DNA from: Bugula neritina
Taxonomy: Eukaryota > Bryozoa > Gymnolaemata > Cheilostomatida > Bugulidae
NCBI GenBank assembly: GCA_964035545.1
Contig: OZ037770.1
Coordinates: 5,499,662-5,563,661 of the forward strand
Direction of reading: 5' to 3'
Length of the DNA: 64,000 nucleotides
The first letter of the stretch is position 1. Each line of letters starts with the position of its first letter. Under the pieces are notes generated by a model. It was not told the origin of the DNA. It made no database searches and worked only from the letters and a program-made list of their open reading frames with translations. The position numbers were made by a program, and so were the translations under genes. Positions 48,901 to 62,469 of this stretch are shown here, piece by piece.

Positions 48901-49606
48901 TTATATGGTGGATGTCAATATTCATATCTATAACTAAATTACACATATTTTAATGAGTAGCTTTAGACTCTTCATAATAAGTCATTTTGTGTATAATTTC
49001 TAGAGCAGTGTTGATTACTTTGCGATAAGACAACTTTAACCAAGCTGCTTGCATTATTTTACATATTATATAACTTTTCAAAGCATCAGGTTAATTGTTA
49101 GCATAAACAAGTATAGGAGCTAGTGAAAATGTTTTTATATAATGTTTTTTTATATATAATTGGTTGTTTTATAATGTTTATAAATATAATCTAATATATT
49201 GAATTGGCATAACACCTACATTTACTTATCTGTTACCTTTCATACTTGAAGGTTTACATACATGTACTAAAGAGTTGGACATACAAACATTGCCTCTACG
49301 TAAAGACAACAATCAATAGTGATGGATACATTCAAACGTCTGCATGTTTTTCACATTAGCATTTGATGTGAAAGTTAAAATTTAATAATCTTACATTATT
49401 TTTACATCTAAAACTACAGTTTGATATATTACTCATATTTGAGCAATATAATTATATAATATGATAATATATAATATAAATATAATAATCAACATTATAC
49501 AAAGTTTTATAATAATTTTCATGCTATTATCAGTGTTGAAGTGTTTTTATTGTCCAGAAATAAATGAATAAAGTAGTTGTTAAATTCACTCACCACCAGT
49601 TGCCAT
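37343..49606 (-). CDS. LRR-ROC-COR-caspase fusion protein (1346 aa)
   Basis: Fifteen coding exons: 49606-49594, 48804-48573, 48035-47898, 47382-47245, 46727-46590, 46056-45919, 45345-45208, 43615-41613, 41278-41189, 40937-40792, 39943-39773, 38648-38435, 38295-38068, 37882-37779, 37492-37343. Every junction is GT-AG and in phase; total 4041 nt. Start MATGEN at 49606. Residues 1-82 are N-terminal; 82-400 are LRRs; the ROC GTPase has P-loop GNTMAGKTS (416-424), DMGGQ (470-474) and THKD (539-542). COR spans about 620-870, followed by a Cys/His-rich CFCAHC segment as in MFHAS1-like ROCO proteins. An acidic linker (980-1058) precedes the caspase (1059-1346): RGRALIINNKHF, R1085, His1143 in MSHGEED, Cys1184 in EACSG, R1266 in SKRH, C-terminal LPPRKRLYLFP. 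No CARD, DED or death domain is visible. Inferred role: an LRR/GTPase-gated protease in cell death or immunity. Confidence 0.88.
38880..39270. mobile_element. possible solo LTR in a caspase intron
   Basis: A complex, less AT-rich block inside the intron 38648-39773 runs from 'tgtaggaggcgtag' to 'cctgtcgca' (TG...CA) with AATAAA near 39234, as in an LTR R-U5 region. No second LTR or clear 5-bp target duplication was found. Confidence 0.3.
40138..40725. mobile_element. fold-back MITE (AGCGTAGGGCC termini) in intron
   Basis: A 588-bp element in the intron between the linker and first caspase exon. The left end AGCGTAGGGCCACACGAAatCTTTTACACGCGGGTGAC matches the complement of the right end AGCGTAGGGCCATACGAAgcCTTTTATATGCGCGTGAC. 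No coding capacity. It shares the 'TAGGGCCACAC' core with the MITE at 54755. Confidence 0.85.
41613..43615 (-). other. large ROC-COR exon
   Basis: One 2003-nt exon carries the last LRRs (ELQTLDISMNNFISLP, LQTLNLSFN), the whole ROC GTPase and the COR domain. Neighbouring exons are 90-230 nt. An intronless ROC-COR core is plausible ancestral ROCO structure onto which LRR and caspase exons were added; this is inference. Confidence 0.85.
43820..44185 (+). mobile_element. LINE reverse-transcriptase fragment in ROCO intron
   Basis: Broken plus-strand frames contain LEDWKRILENADLKVSRYKT, then TFKYLENIIHQE, then RIGNTWDKWRELTEVICDN. This is the RT palm-to-thumb order of RTE/L2-like LINEs. Stops and frameshifts show it is dead. 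It is antisense to the host gene, in the intron 43616-45207. Confidence 0.75.
44186..45207. other. ROCO intron, remainder
   Basis: AT-rich sequence with no exon or defined repeat seen. Confidence 0.45.
46422..46500 (+). repeat. tRNA-like sequence, degraded copy in LRR intron
   Basis: Related to the copies at 47086 and 47739, but the anticodon-arm side is replaced by three repeats of 'ggtatta' before ttcaaatccc. Confidence 0.6.
47086..47157 (+). repeat. tRNA-like sequence in LRR intron, copy 2
   Basis: Reads GTGTCCCATGGTGTAACGAT, then TAGTGTGCCTGCTTGCAAGC, then GGTTCAAATCC. It has an A-box-like block, a TTGCAA loop, a B-box and mostly paired acceptor ends. Imperfect anticodon and T stems argue for a tRNA-derived insert and not a working tRNA. 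It is antisense to the host gene. Confidence 0.55.
47739..47810 (+). repeat. tRNA-like sequence in LRR intron, copy 3
   Basis: Identical, as far as I can see by eye, to the copy at 47086-47157, and carried along by the exon-intron amplification. Confidence 0.55.
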
Positions 49607-49672
49607 GGTTACCAAATGGTAGATTGCCTTTCTTGGTAATAAGTTTTAGCTAAAATGTAGCAGTTTCACCTA
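49594..49672 (-). other. first coding exon and 5' UTR of the ROCO-caspase gene
   Basis: Only 13 coding bases (ATGGCAACTGGTG) precede the donor GTGAGT. The upstream AG at CTGTTTTAG (about 49669-49677) suggests that an earlier non-coding exon is spliced on here. The promoter was not identified. Because the exon is tiny, the start depends on phase agreement with the next exon (G|AG). Confidence 0.65.
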
Positions 49673-49679
49673 AAACAGA

Positions 49680-50446
49680 TATTAAATACAAAGTAAAATA
49701 ATATGATTACTCATCATTTTCATTATATTCTTAGAGTACATCAATATTTCTAAATATATTGAATATCTGGCTTAACAATACACCAGATCATCAAATGTTT
49801 CACAACTTCCTGAAATAGGTGTAGGCAGCTATTAAATATAAAGTAGTAGAATATAATTACTAGCTATTTTCACCCTTTGTAAAGTACGCGGATAATTTCA
49901 AACAAGAGTCCAGATCTGACTAAACAATACACCAGGTGAACAAATTTGAATCAGAATATTTGACAACTCTCTCAAATACTTATACATTTTATAACATATA
50001 GATATGTACATATAATCATTACTAAAAATAGTATTCCTTTGGTTCAAATGCTTGAAAGTTGAATAAGTTGTGACTTAAGCAGACTAAGGACTTCAATTTT
50101 TTATTTGACTTGACACAGTTTGGAGTATGAGTAGAACTCATCTCAAAAAACTTTTTGAAATATTTATTTTCACACAGGCCCGATAGTTATAATAGTGTAA
50201 CAGCAAAATCCAAAACTGCATTCAGCAATTCCTCAGAAGGGGAAGTGTTACAAAATATTCTACTTCTGGACAAAGCTGTATCAAATAATATCACCCAGCA
50301 ATTTACATACTCTTATATAAATAAACCAAGTACTATAACATGACTATAAACACAGAGCTATGTTTTCTAAAAAGATGTAGGGAATTAGTAAAACATGGGA
50401 ATCTCATGACTAACTCTACAAGCTGACTGACCTCTACTAGCTGCAG
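49680..50446. other. upstream spacer of the ROCO-caspase gene
   Basis: AT-rich. No exon, core promoter element or defined repeat could be supported. Confidence 0.4.
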
Positions 50447-52244
50447 TGTAGAATATTAGTGCAAGGTAGAATATTAGTGTAAGGTAGAATATTAGTGTAA
50501 GGTAGAATATTAGTGTAAGGTAGAGTATTAGTGTAAGGTAGAGTATTAGTGTAAGGTAGATATTTAGTGTAAGGTATACTTTTAGTGCAAGGTAGAATAT
50601 TAGTGTAAGGTAGAATATTAGTGTAAGGTAGAGTATTAGTGTAAGGTAGACTATTAGTGTAAGGTAGAGTATTAGTGCAAGGTAGAATATTCGTGCAAAG
50701 TAGAATATTAGTGTAAGGTAGATAATTGGTATAAGGTAGAATATTCGTGCAAGGTAGAATATTAGTGTAAGGTAGAGTATTAGTGCAAGGTAGAATATTC
50801 GTGCAAGGTGGAATATTAGTGTAAGGTAGAATATTAGTGCAAGGTAGACTATTAGTGCAAGGTAGAGTATTAGTGCAAGGTAGAATATTAGTGTAAGGTA
50901 GAATATTAGTGTAAGGTAGAATATTAGTGTAAGGTAGAGTATTAGTGTAAGGTAGAGTATTAGTGTAAGGTAGATATTTAGTGTAAGGTATACTTTTAGT
51001 GCAAGGTAGAATATTAGTGTAAGGTAGAATATTAGTGTAAGGTAGAGTATTAGTGTAAGGTAGACTATTAGTGTAAGGTAGAGTATTAGTGCAAGGTAGA
51101 ATATTCGTGCAAAGTAGAATATTAGTGTAAGGTAGATAATTGGTATAAGGTAGAATATTCGTGCAAAGTAGAATATTAGTGTAAGGTAGAGTATTAGTGC
51201 AAGGTAGAATATTCGTGCAAGGTGGAATATTAGTGTAAGGTAGAATATTAGTGCAAGGTAGACTATTAGTGCAAGGTAGAGTATTAGTGCAAGGTAGAAT
51301 ATTCGTGCAAAGTAGAATATTAGTGTAAGGTAGATAATTGGTATAAGGTAGAATATTCGTGCAAGGTAGAATATTAGTGTAAGGTAGAATATTAGTGTAA
51401 GGTAGAATATTACTGTAAGGTATGATATTAGTGTAAGGTAGAATATTAGTGCAAGGTAGACTATTAGTGTAAGGTAGATTGTTAGTGTAAGGTAGAATAT
51501 TAGTGTAAGGTAGACTATTACTGTAAGGTAGAGTATTAGTGTAAGGTAGAATATTAGTGTAAGGTAGACTACTACTGTAAGGTAGAATATTAATGTAAAG
51601 TAGAATATTAGTGTAAAGTAGAATATTAGTGTAAGGTAGAATATTAGTATAAGGTAGACTTTTAGTGCAAGGTAGAATATTAGTGCAAGGTAGAGTATTA
51701 GTGTAAGGTAGAATATTAGTGTAAAGTAGACTATTAGTGTAAGGTAGAATATTAGTGTAAGGTAGACTATTAGTGTAAGGTAGAGTATTAGTGTAAGGTA
51801 GAATATTAGTGTAAGGTAGACTACTACTGTAAGGTAGAATATTAGTGTAAAGTAGAATATTGGTGTAAGGTAGAATATTAGTGTAAGGTAGGATATTAGT
51901 GCAAGGTAGAATATTAGTGTAAGGTAGAATATTAGTGTAAGGTAGATTATTAGTGTAAGGTAGACTATTAGTGTAAGGTAGAATATTAGTGCAAGATAGA
52001 CTATTAGTGTAAGGTAGAGTATTAGTGTAAGGTAGATTATTAGTGTAAGGTAGACTACTACTGTAAGGTAGAATATTAGTGTAAAGTAGAATATTAGTGT
52101 AAGGTAGAATATTAGTGTAAGGTAGAATATTAGTGTAAGGTAGACTACTAGTGTAAGGTAGATTATTAGTGTAAAGTAGAATATTAGTGTAAGGTAGAAT
52201 ATTAGTGTAAGGTAGGATATTAGTGCAAGGTAGAATATTAGTGC
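50447..52244. repeat. 18-bp minisatellite array 1 (~100 units)
   Basis: Units of 'gtgtaaggtagaatatta' with point variants. Because 18 is a multiple of three and units lack stops in one register, a 628-codon minus-strand frame results, reading YLTLIF over and over. I do not consider it a gene. Variant units recur in blocks, giving a higher-order period of 414 bp (23 units): the variant 'tatttagtgtaaggtatact' is at 50561 and 50975. Confidence 0.97.
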
Positions 52245-52575
52245 TAACTTTTCACAGTGACAATCAGTCAAGTCAGGAGTTGAATAAATAGTTTAAATAC
52301 ACATACCCAGATATCCACCAGTTGGAAGCTAAAGCAGCAGATTTGACATCTTATTTCACATCCAAACACATACAGTCATCTATAAAAACAACAGGATTAT
52401 CTCTGAAAAAAGCGAAACATGAACACAAAAACAGTCCAAGTATGTAATGAGTGAGCCTAGCAAATATAGCAGACTAGTAATTGATTTATGCAAATAGAAC
52501 CTCTTTAAATCAAATGTTTTCTGTGACAGATACATACGGATTAATGAAGCAAGTGGATTGAGCATTCCCTTCAGT
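52245..52575. repeat. array-associated flank, copy 1
   Basis: About 330 bp, starting 'gctaacttttcacagtgaca', that recurs after the second array (56735-57065) with few differences. On the minus strand it contains a GTATGTG donor-like site, so it might supply a 5' UTR exon. That is unproven. Confidence 0.8.
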
Positions 52576-52794
52576 ATATTATATAAAAAACAGACAATAT
52601 TTTACGTATTAGCTATTAATGAAGTAATATTCTCCACAGTCTAAGGAGATGTGGAGAATTATTAAAAAGCAGAAACCCCACCACTCATGACTAACTCTAC
52701 AAGAATACTGACCTCTACTAGCTGCAGTGCTATTGAAACATGTGGCCTAGTAGCTTATGTTCACTTCTTTCAAATTAAGTATTATGTATTTTGC

Positions 52795-52880
52795 TACTAC
52801 TACCACTTCTACTACTACTACCACTTCTACTACTACTACTACTACTAGTAGTACTACTACTGCTACTACTACTGCTACCA
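52795..52880. repeat. (TAC/TAG)n microsatellite
   Basis: Triplet repeats of tac/ttc with a switch to agt, similar to the tract at 23510. Confidence 0.9.
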
Positions 52881-52961
52881 CTCTCAAAGTCCTGACAACT
52901 ACTGCATGTTATACAAATATACTTTTGGGCTGCTGAAAGAAACCTCTCAGTATTACAGCTA

Positions 52962-55370
52962 ATAGACCCTTTTCAAATGTCCCTCTAGGGGCTTTTATAG
53001 TTTGAAGTTGTCTCCTTCCACCCGGTATATGGGGGAGTCTATATGATATATAGAAAGTCATAAAATCAGGAGAAATTTAAAGTTTGTGTGAGGACTATTG
53101 CTAGCATGAGTTTTTTCTTTTCTGAGATAAATATTTTGGCCTAAGCATACATAATAGCAGTTCAAGAAAATTTTTAAAAATTTTCTTTCTTGACAAATCT
53201 TGAGAAAAATAAACTTCAAAGCATGTTTGTGGTTTTGGTTACTGAGCTAGTTGAAGTGGTAACTATGATACAAGTCTCATTAATTATTTGTTATACTGGC
53301 TGTTATGTTCAATTCATAGCTGTTGACCTTTCAACTTTTTGGTCAGAATCTGCTGTTAGCACTGCTAGTGAATGAGACAGCAGATTAGCTGTTAGCATTT
53401 TCAGTTAATTATATACTTATGCACTTATGTTATGAGAATAGCTAAACTACCTACCTCAATACCCATCATTTTCAAGAAGCATTCTCACAAAACTATAGAT
53501 AAACGATATATTATTAAATAGACTGGTTAAATTTGTATCATCAAGCAAATATGAAATGTGGATTAATACATGTCGTTTAATTTTCTAGCAGGTTAAATGC
53601 ATCTATTGCACTTGCAACAATTGTGCTCAAATAAATATATCTAGATAAACCCCCCCCATAGCCTTTTAGCTGTTGGCATTCAGGTTTTTGTTTTACAGTT
53701 TTGTTATTTCTTAATATTATGCCTGTGGCTTGTAGTATAGGAACAATAGTGAAGAAATTGAGATAGCCTAAGTTTTTTGAATTTCTTTATAAATTTTGGT
53801 GTTGCACATAACATAACTTCTTTTGCTACATTTCTAATCTAGAACAAAGGCTTTTCTCAAATTTCTCCATTACTGCACCTACCCGTGTGTAGTAGTCATC
53901 TTTGTCAGCTGCAGTAGACTCAAGGTCCTAGTTAATGTAGGTGGTAGGTTAAAACATAGTTATATAATGAAATAGGTAAAAGGCCAACCTAAGCCAGCCA
54001 ATACTGAACCTGAAAACCCAAGTTTCCCAACTCATCAAATTGCAACATAGGTAAACTGAATTATCTGAAAACCGCTTCTAAAAGAATTTCTGGTTGAAAA
54101 GTATGAAGCAAATTCTGATAAAGGAAGCAGTGAAAGTATGTTGAAAATATTGAGTTAATAACTTTTTGCTTGGGTTTTCAGTGAAACCATTTATTGTTAT
54201 AGCTTCTCAACTTCTCATGCTCTAAATATCTACGTCAGCTAGTCTTATTGAAACTTAGCTGTAGTTTTACAGCTGGCTTGGCTGATCCTGGGTCACAAAA
54301 TGTTATGCATAATTGAGGATAAGTTCACCCCAAGTATAACATATTGACCAATTAGAATTTTCAAAAAAAACTATTAGACCTGTTGTAAAACATGCAATAA
54401 AGATATAGGGCAGACAAAATATTTCAAGATGATATTGAATTGAAAGATGTCTGCCTCTTGTACATACTTCAAATGAGCTTCTATTTTAAATATTCCTACA
54501 GAGTTTTGACTTTTTTTTCTTTCCTTTTTGTTCATGCCTACTTATACTACAGCCAGTATTCACACTGAATTTCGCAACATGTTGTCATGTCTGTGATATG
54601 CAATAAATCAATCGACCATATAAAATATGTTAAATAAATTTTTGCTTAAACTGAGCTTTGCTTCTCTTAGTAATATTTTTCTTTTAAAAAGGTTTTGGCT
54701 ATTACATGAAACTATGTAAAGCATTGACGGTCCTTTGAACATAATGTAGTACAAACTCTTAGCCTAGGGCCACACTGTGCGTATTTTCGCATGCGAAAAT
54801 TAAAATCACGGGTAGCAAAGGTGTCCACTGTAGCGTCAGTGATGCGTGATAAACAAAGCTTTCATTTTTAAATCGCGCACTCGCTTTCAATAAAACGCAA
54901 TTTACTGGAATATAGCACTAAATAAAGAAATTGGGCTCGCTGAATAGCTACCAGCCAATTAGGTGACGACGAGAGAGACGATTCGCACAGTGGACACCTT
55001 TGCTACTTGTGATTTCAATTTTCGCATGCGAAAATACGCACCGTGTGGCCCTAGGCTTAAGAGTATAATTATGGGTACATGCTATAACACAGCTAAGCTG
55101 CTGAGCAGGCGTGTGAGTAATTACATGTAACTAGCAGTGAAACTGGACCACTGCAGAGTTGAAAGGTCAATTCAGCTATAAATTGCATGGCCATAACAGA
55201 CAGGACAACAAATGATAATTGAGACTTAATCATAGTTGCCATTTCTGCATTGCCCAGCAACGGAAACCACAAAAATGCGTTCAAGCATATTTTAGGCAAC
55301 ATTTTTGCATATTGGGAAGACACAACTCTTAATTTTAGCGGGACATTGGAGACCACTGAAAAGGGTCTAT
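52962..55370. mobile_element. 2.4 kb TA-flanked DNA element with nested MITE
   Basis: Ends ATAGACCCTTTTCA (52962) and TGAAAAGGGTCTAT (to 55370) are inverted and flanked by TA on both sides (52960-52961, 55371-55372). No transposase was read inside. A second fold-back MITE (54755-55064) is nested within. The left ~440 bp belongs to a dispersed family also present, inverted, at about 62470-62850. Confidence 0.65.
54755..55064. mobile_element. fold-back MITE (CCTAGGGCCACAC termini), nested
   Basis: A 310-bp near-palindrome. The left arm ACTCTTAGCCTAGGGCCACAC, then GTGCGTATTTTCGCATGCGA and AAAGGTGTCCACTG, pairs with the right arm through at least 75 bp. It sits inside the TA-flanked element. Confidence 0.9.
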
Positions 55371-55379
55371 TAGCAGGTT

Positions 55380-56205
55380 GCATGGGCACCAGTGAGAGAT
55401 TATATGACTTGTAGGTGTTGAGTTTACACGAGCTGTTGAACGAGTAGAACCAACACTAGTATTGCTAGCACCAATCAATAACACCCCTGGCACCCAGCAA
55501 ACCAACAGATGTCAATTGACAGGCTACCACCACGTGACACGTGACAGGCCCATAGCGGATGCAAACAAACTGATTAAATGCCACAAATGCACGACTTGGC
55601 TGGTTGAATCAAAGGCAAGTAACGTTGCATGACCATGATTAGGTGGCGAGTAGCCAGCCACAGTAAATATTATTAATTTGTATTTATTTAAACTCAATAA
55701 AACATACAACTTATAGCTACACTCTTAATCGTTCCATATATAAGTAGCACTTTCTGTTTAGTCAAGCTTGCATAGAAAATTGTGTTTAATGAGACCAAAC
55801 ATGAATTAGTTACTAGAAAATCTGTTGTAGAGAATCAATAGAGTGGAATTTGAGATCATCACTCATACTGATGATGAAAATAGAATAGCTACAAAAACTA
55901 TCACGGTTGGTCTGTCAATGTTCCATGCTGAACCAACTATAAAAGATGATACCCTTCAGCATACCTATGCACTGCTATACCTAATTTGTATCATTAAATA
56001 ACAAGACTACATACACAGAGACTTGTAGTCTGCATCTCCTACTCTGTAGTACTGATTAGATACTTACCTAGTCTTACTATTTCTACTCTTAATATATATC
56101 TACTGCTGAGAAGAGACGATCACTAGAAGAAGGTTTAGAATGATGACAGTGAAGTGAAGATACCTACACAACTACTGGAATACCTGTGTTTTCCAGTCAC
56201 CTAAA
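55380..56205. other. spacer, nothing recognised
   Basis: Mixed sequence with no supported exon, RNA gene or repeat. Confidence 0.35.
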
Positions 56206-56208
56206 CCA

Positions 56209-56734
56209 GTGTAAGGTAGATTATTAGTGTAAGGTAGAATATTAGTGTAAGGTAGAATATTAGTGTAAGGTAGAATATTAGTGTAAGGTAGAATATTAGT
56301 GTAAGGTAGAATATTAGTGTAAGGTAGAATATTAGTGCAAGGTAGAGTATTAGTGTAAGGTAGAGTATTAGTGCAAGGTAGACTATTAGTGTAAGGTAGA
56401 ATATTGGTGTAAGGTAGACTATTAGTGTAAGGTAGACTATTGGTGTAAGGTAGAATATTAGTGTGAGGTAGAGTATTAGTGTAAGGTAGAGTATTAGTGC
56501 AAGGTAGACTATTAGTGTAAGGTAGAATATTGGTGTAAGGTAGACTATTAGTGTAAGGTAGACTATTGGTGTAAGGTAGAATATTAGTGTAAGGTAGAAT
56601 ATTAGTGTAAGGTAGAATATTAGTGTAAGGTAGAATATTAGTGTAAGGTAGAATATTAGTGTAAGGTAGACTATTAGTGTAAGGTAGACTATTGGTGTAA
56701 GGTAGAATATTAGTGTAAGGTAGACTATTAGTGC
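56209..56734. repeat. 18-bp minisatellite array 2 (~29 units)
   Basis: Same 18-bp unit as array 1 (gtgtaaggtagaatatta), here in a minus-strand register that gives NILPYT repeats. It also shows higher-order blocks, for example 'gtgcaaggtagactattagt' followed by 'gtaaggtagaatattggtgt' twice. Confidence 0.97.
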
Positions 56735-57065
56735 TAACTATTCGCAGTGACAATCAGTCAAGTCAGGAGTTGAATAAATAGTTTAAATACACATACCCAG
56801 AGATCTACCAGTTGGAGGCTGAAGCAGCAGATTTGACATCTTATTTCACATCCAAACACATACAGTCATCTATAAAAATAACAGGATTATCTCTGAAAAA
56901 AGCAAAACATGAACACAAAAACAGTCAAAGTTTGTAATGGGTGTGCCTATCGAATATAGCTGTCTAGTAATTAATTTAGGCAAATAAAACCTATTTAAAT
57001 TGAATTTTTCTGTGACAGATACATACAGTTTAAACAAACGTGCGGATTGAGCATTCCTTTTAGTA
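56735..57065. repeat. array-associated flank, copy 2
   Basis: Counterpart of 52245-52575. Starts 'gctaactattcgcagtgaca' and continues colinearly through 'gacatcttatttcacatcc' and 'gaacacaaaaacagtc'. Confidence 0.8.
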
Positions 57066-57800
57066 TGTATAAAAGGACAATATTTTACAAATTAGCTATT
57101 AATGACGTAATATTTTCCACATTAGAAGTAAACAAAGTAACATTGTAAACACTGTTTAAAAACCAAAAAGTTTACTTTCAGCAGCATTACATCATGCTAG
57201 AAAATTATCAGATTATTATTAATTTGCTATTTGTAAAATGGGGTGATTTGTAGCATTTTATAGGCTAGCGACTAGTTAACGAGATGTGGTTTGCTGAATG
57301 CCCTAAAAACATTCAATTACTTGTAGGGCTTGACTACTAAGGGGAATGTAAAAAAATTGCACTAGAGGACTTTAATCCAAACTTTCAAGTTAGCCAAAAA
57401 TCTATTTAACAATATTATCAAATTAATTTTTAATACCACGGTGTAACTTAGTCATAACTATTAATCATATTAGCTCATGGCTGTCACTGTTATTACTGCA
57501 GTTGTGCAGATCAACTATAAAATAATTAGCATAGTGATTATATATAAAATATATAGATAGTGAAGCTAATCATTGGCATAGTGTGATAGTTTTGTGAATG
57601 CAACTAGTTGCCTTACATGCTTGTTACGAAGAACAGGTTGAGAAATGAAGTATAAAATAAGGTAGCTTTGTTGAGTTAGTTGAGTAGAAATGGTAGCTTT
57701 ATTGTAGTCGAATGATATAATAGGTCTGTATCCAGCGAGCTCTAGAAGTAGACTGAATCTACACTGAAACTCTCCGGCTTTTATATACACGCAGGACAAA
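57066..57800. other. spacer, nothing recognised
   Basis: AT-rich sequence without supported features. Confidence 0.35.
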
Positions 57801-57805
57801 GACAT

Positions 57806-60076
<2,271 letters not shown>

Positions 60077-60099
60077 CATATGAATCTACCACAATAGCA

Positions 60100-60780
60100 A
60101 TAGTCATTAATCATTATCACCATCAAAAAATACTATTGCGATGCATACTACTACAAGCATCACATCAAAATGTCACAAAATATCATATTCATATTGCTTT
60201 TGACAATTCACAATTATATTTAAATTGTGTAATATTACATTATAATTACAATCATGGATTTATGATAAGGATTAAGATTAACATAGAATTACTATACACT
60301 CATATTCGTATTGACATTTGCATAAAATTATCATTAGATTTACTATTAGTACTACTAATTTATAGTTATAGCAGCACTAATTATTAAACGGATAAATACT
60401 ATAATGGAAATCATTGATGGTTCTGCTATTGACACGTTATGATAATAAAAAACATATTACCACTATCATTTGATAGATATCACTATAACTATAGGTATAT
60501 CATTTTAACTTAAAGTTAATGGTTATCATTACATTTAAAATTATGTTCATCTCAGTGATAATGCCATATTATTTATTAATATTCATAGATATATTGACAA
60601 AGTCAAAGTGATTATCCTTATGATTATCATTACGACAATGATTATCATTATGATGGCAATCTAAATCATGGTTTTAATCATAATCATATCGATATACTTA
60701 TAGTTGTAGTTAAAACTCATAATCATAATGGATAATCATAATGATAAACTCATAGTGATAGTCATAAAACTTTAAGTTGA
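60100..60780. repeat. cryptically simple 'atcatta/gattatc' tract
   Basis: Drifting motifs such as gattatcattatgat, aatcataatca and atagtgatagtc, similar in kind to 24060-24960. No coding potential. Confidence 0.65.
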
Positions 60781-61124
60781 AATTTGACTTAAAGAAAACA
60801 TTGACTGACAATCAAAACAAGTACGTGGCGCTAGATATGATCAAAATTTATAAATATGTAGCAAAATTGTTTTATTGTATGTTATTATAGCTAGTAACTT
60901 AGCAAAAAGTTGATGAAACTACGATAATGAGGAATGGTGGCTGTAATTACTAATTAGTTAGCACCTTTGTAACGATCTGCCCAAACTAGGAAGTAAGTCG
61001 GAAACGCAAAAGAAAAGCAAATAGGGGAGACAACTATCTCACTGCCCTGCCATCAGTATACTACAATAAATACCGCAATATATACTACAATATATACTAC
61101 AATATATACTACAATAAATATGTA

Positions 61125-61126
<2 letters not shown>

Positions 61127-61218
<92 letters not shown>
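61127..61218. repeat. (TA)n microsatellite
   Basis: About 45 TA units, preceded by a short 'atatactacaa' repeat. Confidence 0.97.
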
Positions 61219-61219
<1 letters not shown>

Positions 61220-61259
61220 CATATATGTATGGTGGTATGTGGTATGTCACTGTATGTAA

Positions 61260-61346
61260 ACCACTGAGCTGGAATAGTCATTGAGTTCATTGATGTAAAC
61301 TATGTGAACCATCGAACTCAATAACTCTATTCCAGCTCAGTGATGT
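61260..61346. repeat. long hairpin
   Basis: The arm cactgagctggaatagtcat tgagttc is inverted as gaactcaataactctattcc agctcagtg after a ~25 bp loop. Only a few bases mismatch. Confidence 0.85.
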
Positions 61347-61349
61347 GAA

Positions 61350-62465
61350 CCATCAGGCTATCTCTTATACAATGCATGCTGCTATAAGAATAACAGCAGC
61401 TGTTTTGTATTCAATCAACCTCGGTGCAAGAGTTTTGTTTGCTTGAAGCTCTCTGTTGAGTAGCTGTCTTTCTATATTACATAACTGCTTGTTCAAGAAA
61501 GTGCACGATGAGAACTGTCCAACTTTAGCTGTCTAACTTAATTTACATTATATAGGATTACATCACTACATAATAAGCTGATTAAACAACACATATAAAT
61601 CGGCCAAAAACACCACACACTTGACTAGCTCTAGTTTGACTCATCTATATTTCGAGTTTTTCACATTACTTGAACATGCTTTAGCCAATTTGTTGCATTA
61701 TTTTTTATCCATACATGTAATACAAAGATTTAGTATACTATTTTTTAAGTTTGAATCGTCTACTAGGCAGGTATCGCAGATATTTAATCAGACTGTGAAG
61801 TTGCTTAGAGAAGTTCTAAATCTAATGATAGTATTTTATCAACACACTAGGTTAATAAAACAATTCCACCTCAATGAACTTTGACCTAGTTAACTAGACC
61901 ACTGTGAAATGGCATGCCAGAACAAACGCAAACCAGCTTGCAAGAATAATTATTCATTGAGAATACACTGTGAAATTTTTTTTACAGACTTAATTTAAAC
62001 GTTGGATTGTGGGACATTTCCAAAATATTTATCTCAGAAAAAAAGAAACTATTCGGAAATTTATATGCTTCTTTTTACTGTTCTCTAAATATTTTCATTG
62101 ACTTGCAGGCATGCCATGAAAAGAAATGCTTTTAAAACATATATATAGTTATACAGTGTTTAGCATTTTTAGATAAGATGTTGTTTGAAATTACAAATTT
62201 AATCTATCTATTTTAATACATATCTTTATATTTATAATAATTTTTTTGATATATAGAAATATTAGATAGTAGGGTGGCTTAGTTATTTTCATAGTATAGG
62301 TGTGTAAGTACGTGAACATGTTAATACAAATGAGCCAGTGCCTTCATAAACGTACAGGCATGTGTTCCAACCCATAATTTGGAGCATTTGGAGTTCAGTA
62401 AGACAGAGCCCACTAGTGCAGCTATATAGTCTCCGAGCATGTTATTATTGTTCTAAGAGTTGAAA
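61350..62465. other. spacer with a fragment of the 52962 family
   Basis: Mostly unrecognised. About 62020-62055 (ccaaaatatttatctcagaa followed by aaaaagaaac) is an inverted match to 53105-53145. Confidence 0.4.
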
Positions 62466-62469
62466 GGTT

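Noticed and set aside
50385..52271. 628-codon YLTLIF-repeat frame as a membrane or repeat protein
   Set aside because: The 18-bp unit is a multiple of three, so a stop-free frame is expected; the second array is open in a different register with unrelated residues.
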